Of a stretch of 64,000 bases of DNA, positions 17,068 to 25,938 are shown one piece after another. A program made the translations under genes and the position numbers. This DNA is from Pseudarthrobacter defluvii. GTDB taxonomy: Bacteria; Actinomycetota; Actinomycetes; Actinomycetales; Micrococcaceae. The stretch spans positions 1,612,001-1,676,000 of the forward strand of contig NZ_CP066362.1 in assembly GCF_030323865.1 (NCBI RefSeq), written 5' to 3'. The notes beneath the pieces are model-generated. The model searched no databases, was not told the DNA's origin, and saw nothing but the letters and a program-made list of their open reading frames with translations. The first letter of the stretch is position 1; the number at the start of each line of letters is the position of its first letter.

Positions 17068-17082
17068 TAGTCTTAGAGGGTG
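17068..17082 (+). promoter_or_regulatory. Leaderless-type promoter of aroG
   Basis: TAGTCT at 17068-17073, six bases, then the GTG at 17080. This places transcription initiation at the start codon. No ribosome-binding site precedes the GTG. Confidence 0.65.
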
Positions 17083-18471
17083 ACTGAGCTATCTGCAAAA
17101 CCCGCCTTTTCGCTGTCCAGCACCGCCCAGAGCGGAGCGGCCAACTATCCCGGACTGGACCACTGGCGGGACCTCCCCATTTCCCAGCAGCCCAGCTGGC
17201 AGGACCGGGAAGTCTTTGATGCGTCTGTGAAGGAGTTGTCCGTCCTTCCGCCGCTGGTATTCGCAGGCGAAGTGGACGTGCTTCGTGAGCGGCTGGCCGC
17301 TGCGGCCCAGGGCAAGGCGTTCCTGCTGCAGGGCGGCGACTGCGCGGAAACCTTCGAAGCCGCTACGGCGGACAAGATCAGCGCCCGCGTCAAGACCATC
17401 CTCCAGATGGCCGTGGTGCTCACCTACGGTGCGGCCATGCCCGTAATCAAGATGGGCCGGATGGCAGGCCAATTCGCCAAACCCCGTTCCTCCAACGACG
17501 AAACCCGCGACGGCGTCACCCTGCCGGCCTACCGCGGCGACATCGTCAACGGCTACGAGTTCACCCCGGAATCCCGCGGACACGACGCCTCCCGTATGCT
17601 GCGCGCGTACCACACCTCCGCGTCCACCCTGAACCTCATCCGGGCCTTCACACAGGGCGGCTTCGCGGACCTTCGCTCCGTCCACCAGTGGAACAAGGGG
17701 TTCACCGAGAATCCCGCGCACGCCCGTTACGAGTCGCTGGCCAGGGACATCGACCGTGCCATCAAGTTCATGGACTCCTGCGGCGCCGACTTCGAGGCAC
17801 TCAAGCGGGTCGAGTTCTTCGCAAGCCACGAGGCCCTGCTGCTGGATTACGAACGGGCCCTGACCCGCATCGACTCCCGCACCGGCTTCCCCTACGACAC
17901 CTCCGCGCACTTCCTGTGGATCGGGGAACGCACCCGCGAACTGGACCACGCCCACGTCGACTTCCTGTCACGCGTGCGCAACCCCATCGGCGTCAAGCTC
18001 GGCCCTTCCACCACCGGCGATGACGCCCTGCGCCTGATCGACAAGCTGGACCCGGACCGCGAGCCCGGCCGCCTGACGTTCATCACCCGCATGGGCGCCG
18101 GCAACATCCGTGAAAAGCTGCCCGCCGTCGTCGAGAAGGTCACCGCCTCGGGCGCGCAGGTCCTGTGGGTCACCGACCCCATGCACGGCAACACGGTCAC
18201 CTCGCCCAACGGCTACAAGACACGAAATTTCGACGACGTCATCGACGAAGTGCGCGGGTTCTTCGAGGTACACCACGGCTTGGGGACGGTGCCGGGTGGC
18301 CTCCACGTGGAGATGACCGGCGACGACGTGGCCGAATGCCTGGGCGGCGCGGACCCGATCGACCAGGATGCGTTCCTGGACCGTTACGAGTCTGTCTGCG
18401 ATCCGCGACTGAACCACATGCAGTCCCTCGAAATGGCCTTCCTGGTGGCCGGCGCCCTCGCCAAGCACTAG
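17080..18471 (+). CDS. aroG: 3-deoxy-7-phosphoheptulonate synthase, class II
   Basis: A 463-residue DAHP synthase condensing phosphoenolpyruvate with erythrose 4-phosphate, the first step of the shikimate pathway. Class II signature blocks include LQGGDCAETF, RMAGQFAKPRS, YHTSASTLNL, RVRNPIGVKLGPST and VTDPMHGNT. The length matches mycobacterial AroG. In M. tuberculosis the enzyme is feedback-regulated together with chorismate mutase; no mutase gene is nearby. The gene is convergent with pknL, as in the Rv2176-Rv2178c region. Confidence 0.97.
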   Translation: MTELSAKPAFSLSSTAQSGAANYPGLDHWRDLPISQQPSWQDREVFDASVKELSVLPPLVFAGEVDVLRERLAAAAQGKAFLLQGGDCAETFEAATADKISARVKTILQMAVVLTYGAAMPVIKMGRMAGQFAKPRSSNDETRDGVTLPAYRGDIVNGYEFTPESRGHDASRMLRAYHTSASTLNLIRAFTQGGFADLRSVHQWNKGFTENPAHARYESLARDIDRAIKFMDSCGADFEALKRVEFFASHEALLLDYERALTRIDSRTGFPYDTSAHFLWIGERTRELDHAHVDFLSRVRNPIGVKLGPSTTGDDALRLIDKLDPDREPGRLTFITRMGAGNIREKLPAVVEKVTASGAQVLWVTDPMHGNTVTSPNGYKTRNFDDVIDEVRGFFEVHHGLGTVPGGLHVEMTGDDVAECLGGADPIDQDAFLDRYESVCDPRLNHMQSLEMAFLVAGALAKH

Positions 18472-18483
18472 GGACACCACTGC

Positions 18484-18516
18484 CAAAGGTGGGCCGGCGG
18501 TGCCGGCCCACCTTTG
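18484..18516. terminator. Bidirectional terminator between aroG and pknL
   Basis: A perfect 15-bp stem (18484-18498 with 18502-18516, loop GGT). It abuts the pknL stop codon and serves the two convergent genes. Confidence 0.88.
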
Positions 18517-20613
18517 CTATACCACGGTGATGGTGACGACCGAGCCCTCCGGGACCTCCCGGTCCACCGGCGACTGGTCCCGCACGGTGCCGAAGAAACC
18601 ACCGAGGATGTTATTTACCCGGACCTGGAAACCCAGTGCCTCCAGCGCCTTGCGCGCCTCGGAGGCCTGCTTGCCAATGTAGCTGGGGACGTTCACCATT
18701 CTGGGGCCCTTGGAGATGGTCAAGGTCACCGTCCCGCCCCTGGTCAGTGTCCCGTTGGCCGGGGACTGGCTGGCCACGTCGCCCTCCGGGACGTTCCGGT
18801 CGAACACCTCATCCGGGGCCACCCGGGCTGTAAGGCCCGCGGCCTCGATTGCCGCCACGGCGTCATCCTCGGACTTACCTATGACGGAGGGAACTGCAAT
18901 CGGCTGTGGACCCTTGGAAACCGCAAGTGCCACGGGGGTGCCATGACGTGCGGGGGTGCCGGCTGCCGGGTCCTGCGACAGGACGATGCCCGCCTCCGCG
19001 TCTTCATCGAACTTTTCGGCCACGGTCCCCAGGGCCATCTGCGCCGCGTTCAGGGAACTCTTTGCTTGGTCCAGCGTGCCACCGGTGAGGTTCGGCAAGG
19101 GAAACAGCTGAGGACCCTTGGAGACCAGCAGGGAGACGGGCTGGAACTTCCGGATCTCGGTCCCCGCAGCCGGCTCACTGCCCACCACCAGTCCGGAGGG
19201 CACCTCGTCGTCGAACACATCGCTCGTCGTGGAACGGAAACCCACCCCGCTCAGGACCTGCTGGGCCTGGGCCACTGTCTTGTTGGCTACGGCGGGTACG
19301 GCGGCGGCCGCGCCGGGCCCCATGCCGAAAAACCATCCCGCGCCGGTGGCCAGCAATGCGGCGAGGATCAGGACCAGGACCCAGAGGACGCCGCGTCGCC
19401 GTGGGTTTCCCTCCCGCAGCGTACGCACCGGGGTGGCAGCGGCCACGGCCCGGAGTTTTTCGTCTTCCTTGTCGGCACGGCGCTGGGCCCGTTTGCCCAG
19501 CCGGGGCGGCGGGGGAGACCACTCGCCGTCCGAATCGTCGTCGTCGGGCAGTGCCAGCCCGGGGCGCTGGTGGTAGGCCACGCGGGCGGTGTGAGCCTGT
19601 CCTTCGTCCACCGTGTGCTGTCCGGGCGTTAAGTGCCCGGGCGGGTGCGGCGGCGCAGCAGGCCGCGAAGGCGGCAGCAACGTTGTCGGGTTGCTGGCGC
19701 GCGCCAGGACCTCGGTGTGGTGCTGCGACGCGGGACCAACCGCTGCGGGCGGCAGCAGGTCGAGTTCGGCGTCCGTGAGGTGGGTCCGGATATGCCGCAG
19801 TTCCTGAAGCAGCGCGTTGCCGTCCACCGGCCGGTTCTCGGGATCATTGGCCGTGCACCACTGCACCAGCTCGTCCACCTCTCCCGCCAGACCGGGCACC
19901 TGGTCCGACGGCGGCCCAACCGTCCCGTTGACGTGCTGGTAGGCCACCTGGATGGGAACCTCGCCCTCGAACGGCTGCCGGCCGGTCAGCATTTCATACA
20001 GCATGATCCCCACGGAATAGACATCGCTGCGCGCGTCTGCCGGCTTGCCCAAAACCAGCTCCGGTGAGATGTAGGCCACCGTCCCGATCAGCGCTCCGGT
20101 GCTGGTTGAACTGGTGACGGCACGGGCCAGGCCAAAATCACCGATCTTGATCCTGCCGTCATCGGCGATCAGGACATTTTCGGGCTTCACATCACGATGG
20201 ATGAAACCCGCTGCGTGCGCCGCGCCCAAACCCTCCACCACGGGATCAATCAGTGCCAGCGCCAGCCTGGGCGGCAGGGCGCCCCGGTCCCGGATGACAT
20301 CCCTGAGCGTGTGGCCCTTGATGTACTCCATGACAAGGTAGGCCGTGGTGCCGTCATTGCCTTGGTCCAGGACGCCCACCACGTGGGGATGCGACAGCCG
20401 GGCAGCTGCCTTTGCTTCCCGGCCCAGCCTGCCAAGGAAGTTCTCGTCAGCAGCAAGGTGCGGATGCAGCACCTTGAGCGCCACTTCGCGGTCCAGCCTC
20501 TGGTCCACGGCGAGATAGACAGTTGACATGCCGCCGCGGGCAAGCCTGGAGATGACTGCGTAGCGGTTGTCCACCAGCGTCCCTGCAACGGGGTCCGACA
20601 CGTGTTCCTGCAC
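18517..20613 (-). CDS. pknL: PASTA-domain Ser/Thr protein kinase (PknL/PknB family)
   Basis: A 698-residue membrane receptor kinase. The cytoplasmic kinase domain (~residues 18-275) has the glycine loop ARGGMSTVY, catalytic Lys47, HRDVKPEN (139-146) and DFG (159-161) with a Thr/Ser-rich activation loop (TSSTSTGALIGT). A Pro-rich linker precedes one membrane span near 412-432. Four extracellular PASTA repeats follow, which in this family bind peptidoglycan or muropeptides. The genomic position beside aroG and an Rv2175c homologue matches PknL, although PknL of M. tuberculosis lacks PASTA repeats, so it may be functionally closer to PknB. GTG start with no ribosome site, directly behind a -10. 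Confidence 0.94.
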   Translation of the reverse strand: MQEHVSDPVAGTLVDNRYAVISRLARGGMSTVYLAVDQRLDREVALKVLHPHLAADENFLGRLGREAKAAARLSHPHVVGVLDQGNDGTTAYLVMEYIKGHTLRDVIRDRGALPPRLALALIDPVVEGLGAAHAAGFIHRDVKPENVLIADDGRIKIGDFGLARAVTSSTSTGALIGTVAYISPELVLGKPADARSDVYSVGIMLYEMLTGRQPFEGEVPIQVAYQHVNGTVGPPSDQVPGLAGEVDELVQWCTANDPENRPVDGNALLQELRHIRTHLTDAELDLLPPAAVGPASQHHTEVLARASNPTTLLPPSRPAAPPHPPGHLTPGQHTVDEGQAHTARVAYHQRPGLALPDDDDSDGEWSPPPPRLGKRAQRRADKEDEKLRAVAAATPVRTLREGNPRRRGVLWVLVLILAALLATGAGWFFGMGPGAAAAVPAVANKTVAQAQQVLSGVGFRSTTSDVFDDEVPSGLVVGSEPAAGTEIRKFQPVSLLVSKGPQLFPLPNLTGGTLDQAKSSLNAAQMALGTVAEKFDEDAEAGIVLSQDPAAGTPARHGTPVALAVSKGPQPIAVPSVIGKSEDDAVAAIEAAGLTARVAPDEVFDRNVPEGDVASQSPANGTLTRGGTVTLTISKGPRMVNVPSYIGKQASEARKALEALGFQVRVNNILGGFFGTVRDQSPVDREVPEGSVVTITVV

Positions 20614-20625
20614 CTTATGATCCTA
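20611..20625 (-). promoter_or_regulatory. Leaderless-type promoter of pknL
   Basis: On the reverse strand TAGGAT (20625-20620) is followed by CATAAG and the GTG at 20613, the same -10/N6/start geometry as aroG on the other side. Confidence 0.65.
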
Positions 20626-20655
20626 ATCCCGCAGCAAAACGCGCCCGAAACGAAA

Positions 20656-20687
20656 GCGGGTCCGAACCGGTAACGGTTCGGACCCGC
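20656..20687 (-). terminator. Terminator after the LysM transglycosylase
   Basis: A perfect 13-bp stem (20656-20668 with 20675-20687, loop GGTAAC). On the reverse strand it is followed by TTTCGTTT. It separates the transglycosylase transcript from the pknL promoter. Confidence 0.85.
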
Positions 20688-20714
20688 ACTACTGCACTGG
20701 TCAGTGTCAGGAGC

Positions 20715-22103
20715 TCACCTGAAGTTCTTCTGGTGGGCCTTGATCGCTGCAAGGTATGCCTTGGTGTCGTCGTACATGCCGTACTTGCTCACCGAGTACT
20801 GGCCCTGGTAGTAACCGGCGATCGCAGTGTCCTGGTCCTTGCTGGTGGCCAGCAGCTGCCGGATGATGGCCACGCCGGCTGCGGCGTTGTCGTAAGGGTC
20901 CAGCAGGTTCAGCTTCCGTCCCACCAGGTCCGACGCCCACTGACCGGAGCTGGGAATGACCTGCATGGTGCCGATTGCGTTCGCCGGTGATACGGCGCGC
21001 TGGTTGAAACCGGACTCCTGGAAGGCAAAGGCAAGGGCCAGGGAAGTATCCACACCCATGCGGCGCGCCGTGTCGGCAACGATGTTCTTCATCTCCTCCC
21101 GCGAGGGAACGGGTGAAGCGTTCAGCAAAGCTTTGTTCTCATTGGCCGAGCTGACAACAGCAGCCGGGTAGCTGAATCCGAGGAACGAGCTGGGCACCAG
21201 GGGAGCAGCAGCCGGCTGGGGTGCCGCGGGCTGCGCTGCCGGCTGGCCGGAGCCACCGGGGATGACCAGTTTGCTGCCTGGATAAATGATGGTGCTCATG
21301 CTCAGCTTGTTGGCAGACAGCAGGTCCGACAGCTTTACGCCGTTGCGGGATGCAATGGCCGAGAGTGTGTCGCCGGCTTTGATCGTGTAGGACCCTGTTG
21401 CCGGTGCCGAGGTGCTGGCCAGGGCGGCGGGTGCGGGTGCTGGAGCCGCCGGCGCGGGTGCGGCCGGAGCAGGGGCGGACCCGCCGCCCACCTTGATCTT
21501 CTGTCCGGGATAGATGATGGAACGCATGGAGAGGTTGTTCCATGTGAAGACATCCGACAGCGCCACGTTGTGCCTGGCCGCGATGGCGCCCAGGGTGTCG
21601 CCGGACTTCACTGTATAGGTTGCCCCGGTGCCGGGCGCCGGGGCTGCAGGGGCAGCGGCGGGCGCAGGCGCGGGTGCGGCGGGAGCAGGCGAACCGGACA
21701 GCTTGAGCTTCTGGCCAGGGTAAATGATGGTGTTGGCCTGCAGGTTGTTCAGCTTGAGGATCTCACCCGTGTCCAGGCCGAAACGGCCCGCGATAGCGCT
21801 GACCGTATCGCCGCGGACGATCGTGTACTCGGCGGGGGCCGCCGGCTGGGCCGGCTGGAATGCTGCCGGAATGGTGGTGGAGACTACAGAAGCCGGGATC
21901 ACAGCGCCGGCTGCCTTCGCGTCGGCTTGGGCCTTCATTGCAGCTGCGAGGCTGCTGGGGATGCTCCGCGCGGGCTGCTGCGCTGCAGCGGGCTGGGCAA
22001 GGGCCAGGGATGACAGGACGACCGCTGGCAGTGCCGCGGTGGTGGCGGCAATCATCGGCAGACTCGGCTTGGGGGGCTGCTTGGGCGAGCGGGACATCGT
22101 CAT
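20715..22103 (-). CDS. Triple-LysM lytic transglycosylase
   Basis: A 462-residue exported wall hydrolase. A signal-type segment with basic N-terminus and hydrophobic run ends near AQPAAAQ (~40). Three LysM modules lie at ~93-135, 163-205 and 239-281 (each with a GDT and YPGxKL core), joined by Ala/Pro linkers. The C-terminal SLT domain carries the catalytic Glu in FQESGFNQ (~363) and AIGTMQVIP. It should bind glycan strands and cleave the MurNAc-GlcNAc bond. ATG at 22103 is preferred over 22124 because a GAAGAGGA site precedes it. Its position between a PASTA kinase and the Rv2175c homologue suggests coordination with wall sensing. Confidence 0.92.
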   Translation of the reverse strand: MTMSRSPKQPPKPSLPMIAATTAALPAVVLSSLALAQPAAAQQPARSIPSSLAAAMKAQADAKAAGAVIPASVVSTTIPAAFQPAQPAAPAEYTIVRGDTVSAIAGRFGLDTGEILKLNNLQANTIIYPGQKLKLSGSPAPAAPAPAPAAAPAAPAPGTGATYTVKSGDTLGAIAARHNVALSDVFTWNNLSMRSIIYPGQKIKVGGGSAPAPAAPAPAAPAPAPAALASTSAPATGSYTIKAGDTLSAIASRNGVKLSDLLSANKLSMSTIIYPGSKLVIPGGSGQPAAQPAAPQPAAAPLVPSSFLGFSYPAAVVSSANENKALLNASPVPSREEMKNIVADTARRMGVDTSLALAFAFQESGFNQRAVSPANAIGTMQVIPSSGQWASDLVGRKLNLLDPYDNAAAGVAIIRQLLATSKDQDTAIAGYYQGQYSVSKYGMYDDTKAYLAAIKAHQKNFR

Positions 22104-22166
22104 CGGAAAGAATCCTCTTCTCAACTGCGGGTGCGGACGCGGACGGGGATGCCGCTGTCAATCTTG

Positions 22167-22197
22167 ATACTACTGTGACTTAAGTTATTCGTGTTAC
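22167..22197 (-). promoter_or_regulatory. Promoter and GTTAY repeats upstream of the LysM gene
   Basis: On the reverse strand TAGTAT (22172-22167) is a likely -10, giving a ~57-nt leader. Directly upstream lie two direct half-sites (GTTAT 22184-22188 and GTTAC 22193-22197 on the plus strand) spaced 9 bp around a CTTAAG palindrome. They resemble RTAAC-type sites of the wall-stress regulator MtrA, though the spacing is not the usual one. Confidence 0.35.
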
Positions 22198-22352
22198 AAC
22201 TGTGATGAATGTGAATCTCTCATGAATTTGCGATTAGCACAAGAAATTCCTGATTCCGTGTAATGCCTTCTTTTCGGGAGTGTCCGCAGGCCAGGGCCGG
22301 AATGAATTGCCCCGACTAGGCGCCGGGGCGGGCCACATGGCAACCTTGATCC

Positions 22353-22706
22353 GTGAGTAATGTAGAAAACCTGGTGGGCGAGTGGTTGCCACTGCCCGAT
22401 GTCGCCCGTTTATTGGATGTTTCCATCACCAAGGTCCACAGCCTTATTGATGAACGTGCGCTGGCGGCGCTGCGGGTGGGGGAACGAAAAATCCGGTCCG
22501 TTCCGGCCGAATTCATCCAGGACGGCCAGGTGGTGGACAGCCTGAAGGGCACCATTGTGGTGTTGGCTGACGCCGGTTACTCGGACGAGGACCTTATTGT
22601 CTGGCTGTTTACTGCCGACGAGTCACTGCGCGGCCGCCCTATAGATGCCCTGCGCGAAGGCCGCAAGACCGAAATCAGGCGCAGGGCCCAGACCCTGGCC
22701 TGGTAA
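22353..22706 (+). CDS. Rv2175c-like DNA-binding protein
   Basis: A 117-residue cytoplasmic protein with an N-terminal winged helix-turn-helix (LPDVARLLDVSITKVHSLIDE, then the wing RVGERKIRSVP) and a C-terminal helical part (DEDLIVWLFTADESLRGRPIDAL). It resembles mycobacterial Rv2175c, a DNA-binding substrate of PknL whose phosphorylation abolishes DNA binding. Here pknL is on the other strand with the transglycosylase between. GTG start. The usual N-terminal phosphothreonine cannot be assigned confidently. Confidence 0.88.
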   Translation: MSNVENLVGEWLPLPDVARLLDVSITKVHSLIDERALAALRVGERKIRSVPAEFIQDGQVVDSLKGTIVVLADAGYSDEDLIVWLFTADESLRGRPIDALREGRKTEIRRRAQTLAW

Positions 22707-22715
22707 ACGTCCGCC

Positions 22716-23810
22716 TCAGGAGGCTCGGCTGACGGCCGCTTCAGCCAGCTTCCGCAGCGCGGTTTTGGGCAACTCCTCCAAGGGGAGCCCGTCAAGTGCC
22801 TCGAAGGCCGCAGCGCCGAATTCACTAATAAGGACCTCGGTGGCCTGCAACGCTCCGGAATCCTCGATGATGCGCCGGATTTCCACGATGTCATCGTCCG
22901 AAAGCCCGGGGCTGCCCAGGCTCGCATCAATGAATGCGGACTCTTCAGGGGAAGCCTGGGCCAGGGCGAGGGCCACCAGGACAGTGCGCTTTCCTTCGCG
23001 CAAATCGTCGCCTGCCGGTTTGCCGGTGGTGACAGGATCGCCAAACACGCCAAGGACGTCATCGCGGAGCTGGAAGGCTTCGCCGAGTGGAAGGGCGAAG
23101 GCGGAATAGCCGCGGAGCAATTCATTCGTTGCTCCGGCGAGGGCTCCGCCCAGGGCCAGGGGGTGCTCGGTGGAGTATTTGGCGCTCTTGAACCGGATGA
23201 TGGACTGCGCCCTTCCGACCGCCCCCGCCCGGTCCCGGACAGGTCCCGCCACTTCCTCCAGGATGTCCAGGTACTGGCCGGCCATGACCTCTGCGCGCAT
23301 CAGGTTGAAAATCAGCCTCGCCCTGCTTCCCGACGCAGCCCGTTCGCCGATATCGGTAAACGCCTCCTCGCTGAAGGACAGGCAAAGATCGCCCGCAAGG
23401 ATGGCTGCCGCCTGGCCAAACCGTTCGCTGTCCAGGGCCCAGCCCTGGGAGGTATGCAGCTGGCTGAAGCGCCGATGCACGCTGGGACCACCGCGCCGGG
23501 TGTCGGAGCGGTCGATGATGTCGTCGTGGATCAATGCGGCGGCCTGGAACAGCTCAAGCGCAGCGCCGGCTGTGACCACCTGGCTGGCTCCGGCCTCGCC
23601 CCCTGCGCCGCGCCAGCCCCAGTAGCACATCAGGGCACGGAGGCGCTTGCCGCCGGTGACCAGGTTCGAGATGGAACCCATGATTGGTTCGATATCCGGG
23701 GAGATGCCGGACATTACTGACTGCCTCTCGGTCAGGAACCCAGTCAGTTCGCCTGCCACACCCGCCACGAAGTCGGCTTGTTCATTCCGTAGCTGCTCTG
23801 CCCCGGTCAC
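22716..23810 (-). CDS. idsA: Trans-isoprenyl diphosphate synthase
   Basis: A 364-residue polyprenyl synthase condensing isopentenyl diphosphate with allylic diphosphates. The first Asp-rich motif is in LIHDDIIDRSDTRRG and the second in LRDDVLGVFGD; both bind magnesium-diphosphate. GGKRLRALMCYWG matches the substrate-binding block. Size and motifs fit geranylgeranyl or farnesyl diphosphate synthases used for menaquinone, carotenoid or lipid-carrier precursors. It overlaps the upstream lipoprotein gene by four bases (ATGA) and is convergent with the Rv2175c-like gene with a 9-base gap. Confidence 0.93.
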   Translation of the reverse strand: MTGAEQLRNEQADFVAGVAGELTGFLTERQSVMSGISPDIEPIMGSISNLVTGGKRLRALMCYWGWRGAGGEAGASQVVTAGAALELFQAAALIHDDIIDRSDTRRGGPSVHRRFSQLHTSQGWALDSERFGQAAAILAGDLCLSFSEEAFTDIGERAASGSRARLIFNLMRAEVMAGQYLDILEEVAGPVRDRAGAVGRAQSIIRFKSAKYSTEHPLALGGALAGATNELLRGYSAFALPLGEAFQLRDDVLGVFGDPVTTGKPAGDDLREGKRTVLVALALAQASPEESAFIDASLGSPGLSDDDIVEIRRIIEDSGALQATEVLISEFGAAAFEALDGLPLEELPKTALRKLAEAAVSRAS

Positions 23811-24331
23811 TTGGCTGACTCAGCTGCCACGTTGGCGCCGATGGTGAACGTGGAAACGCCGGCGGCTTCAACCACTGAGAGGTTGACGGTCTCGTTGTCA
23901 CCGCGGACGAAATCCTTGGAAGCGACTCCGCCCACCTTGTCCCCGGGGACGGCCTTGAAGCCTTGGCCTTCCAAGGCTTTTGTATAGAAGTCAAGGACGG
24001 AGGCGGTGGGGGCCGTGACGGTCCCGACAAGGGCGGCCGTGGCCGGGGCGGAGGCCTTGTCGAAGCTGCTGGACACGACTGTTGCCCCGGTCATCAGGGG
24101 GAGGAGCTGCTGCGGAAAGCCCGCCACCACCGCGCCGACCGTCGCGGAGGTATTCGGTGACGCCGACGGGCTGGGAGCGGCCGTGAGGGTGGACTGGGTG
24201 GCAGCAACGGACGCGGACTGGGATGGCTCTGCCTGTCCGGATGGGGTCTGGCTGCAGGCGGCCAGGGCCAGCACCGCCGCAGCGGCAAGCGCGGCCAAGC
24301 CTGCTGGCTTAGAGATTCCAATAGCCGTCAC
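23807..24331 (-). CDS. Putative lipoprotein of unknown function
   Basis: A 174-residue exported protein with hydrophobic signal and lipobox LAAC (~residue 25), a Ser/Ala/Pro-rich spacer, then a compact domain of ~110 residues with no motif I recognise. GTG at 24331 is chosen because AGGAGG lies upstream; the longer frame to 24421 has none. It is co-transcribed and translationally coupled with the isoprenyl synthase gene, so a link to envelope lipids is possible but unproven. Confidence 0.8.
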   Translation of the reverse strand: MTAIGISKPAGLAALAAAAVLALAACSQTPSGQAEPSQSASVAATQSTLTAAPSPSASPNTSATVGAVVAGFPQQLLPLMTGATVVSSSFDKASAPATAALVGTVTAPTASVLDFYTKALEGQGFKAVPGDKVGGVASKDFVRGDNETVNLSVVEAAGVSTFTIGANVAAESAK

Positions 24332-24426
24332 AGAGACTTTCCTCCTGGTGTTGTTGGCAAAACCAGCCTCCAGTTTAGCCAGCCTGCGCTGCGCCCCTGA
24401 CAAACAGCAAAGCCGCCACAAGCCGA

Positions 24427-24442
24427 TAGGATTGCAGCCGTG
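24427..24442 (+). promoter_or_regulatory. Leaderless-type promoter of dinB
   Basis: TAGGAT at 24427-24432, seven bases, then the GTG at 24440. No SOS box of the actinobacterial type (CGAAC-N4-GTTCG) was seen here. Confidence 0.6.
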
Positions 24443-25687
24443 GGGCCCGCAGGTATGAACCAGCCATCAGCCGCGCGCCCCCAGGGGCGCAGGCGCACAT
24501 GCATCATGCACGTGGACATGGATGCTTTCTTCGTTTCCGTGGAGCTCAGGACGCGCCCCGAACTTCGCGGCAAGCCCGTGATAGTGGGCTTCCCGGGAGA
24601 GCGCTCAGTTGTCCTCTCCGGCTCCTACGAGGCCCGCGCCTTCGGGGTGAAATCCGCAATGCCCATGGCCGTGGCCATGCGCATGTGCCCGCAGGCGGTG
24701 GTCATTGAACCCCGGCACAAGCTCTATTACGAGGTGTCGGGGCAGCTGATGGCCATCTTCGAATCCATCACCGGGCTCGTGGAGCCGCTTAGCGTGGACG
24801 AGGCGTTCCTGGACGTCACCGGCGCACTCCGCCGGCTGGGGCCGCCCAGGGGAATCGGTGAGCTGATCCGCCGTCGGGTCGCCGCGGAGCTGGGCATCAC
24901 TGCCTCCGTGGGGATCGCAGAGACCAAATTCGTAGCGAAGATTGCCTCCACCCGATGCAAGCCCGACGGGCTCCTGCTTATCGGACCGGATGAAACCGTG
25001 CCGTATCTGCACAGCCTCCCCGTGGGTGCACTGTGGGGTGTGGGCGCCAAGACCGGGGAGGTCCTGGCGAAGATGGGAATCAGGACGGTGGCGGACGTTG
25101 CCGCAACACCGGTGTCCTCGCTCAAGAAGGTCCTGGGGGCCACCGGGGAGCATGTGCACCAGCTTGCCTGGGGCATCGACCCCCGACCGGTTACCCCGGT
25201 GCGGCTGGAGAAGAGCATCGGAGCCGAAGAGACCTTTGCCACGGATACCGACGACGAGGCACTCCTTCGCCGTGAACTCCTGCGGCTCTCGCACCGCACC
25301 GCCGCCCGGTTGCGGAGCTCCGGAATGGTGGCCAGGACAGTGGCGCTGAAGCTGCGCTTCGCCGATTTTTCCACGGTAACCCGCAGCAGGACGGTGCATA
25401 CTCCGGTGGACAGCGCCCAGCTGATCTACGCAGTGGCGCTGCAGCTCCTGGAGTCGCTCGGAACCAGGGCCATGGCCGTAAGGCTCGTTGGAGTCCGGGC
25501 GGAGCAGCTCGAGGAGGCAGCGCGCACGTCGCTCCAGCTAAGCATCGACCGCCGGGACGAGAACTGGAGGGCGGCCGAGCAGGCCCTTGATGAGGTGACC
25601 CGGAGGTTTGGCAGCAAGTCTGTCCTGCCCGCACGTCTGATGGAGCCGGAAAACCGGCCCGGAGACGGCACGCAACGGCCTGCCTGA
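24440..25687 (+). CDS. dinB: DNA polymerase IV (Y family)
   Basis: A 415-residue translesion polymerase. Catalytic acidic residues are in MHVDMDAFFVSVE and SVDEAFLDV; the PVGALWGVGAKTGEVLAKMGI helix-hairpin-helix and a C-terminal little-finger domain follow. No C-terminal QLxLF clamp-binding peptide is obvious at the very end. The start follows from the adjacent -10; the Met before NQPSAARP is a possible internal start. It is divergent from the lipoprotein gene. Confidence 0.95.
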   Translation: MGPAGMNQPSAARPQGRRRTCIMHVDMDAFFVSVELRTRPELRGKPVIVGFPGERSVVLSGSYEARAFGVKSAMPMAVAMRMCPQAVVIEPRHKLYYEVSGQLMAIFESITGLVEPLSVDEAFLDVTGALRRLGPPRGIGELIRRRVAAELGITASVGIAETKFVAKIASTRCKPDGLLLIGPDETVPYLHSLPVGALWGVGAKTGEVLAKMGIRTVADVAATPVSSLKKVLGATGEHVHQLAWGIDPRPVTPVRLEKSIGAEETFATDTDDEALLRRELLRLSHRTAARLRSSGMVARTVALKLRFADFSTVTRSRTVHTPVDSAQLIYAVALQLLESLGTRAMAVRLVGVRAEQLEEAARTSLQLSIDRRDENWRAAEQALDEVTRRFGSKSVLPARLMEPENRPGDGTQRPA

Positions 25688-25938
25688 CGGGTTCGCCGAA
25701 GTCATTGCCGTCTTTCAGATCAGCCCTCAACAATCTATCCTTATAGATACATAGTTTCGAGTGAATGGACTTACTGCCGGACCCTCTTGGACATGCTCCC
25801 GCTCCCGCGACCGCATGCTGAATTCCCGTTTTGCCACGGCCGGCAAAACGGGGAACTTACCAGCAACGGCAGGCGTTCTACGGAGTAGAAGTAGTGGCTG
25901 GGATCAGCCCGGACGTTGGCCTACAAAAGGAGGTCGTG

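Noticed and set aside
22104..22352. ydaO (cyclic di-AMP) riboswitch before the LysM transglycosylase
   Set aside because: Such riboswitches precede wall-hydrolase genes in some Actinobacteria, but the leader is only ~57 bases and the conserved aptamer segments are not visible.
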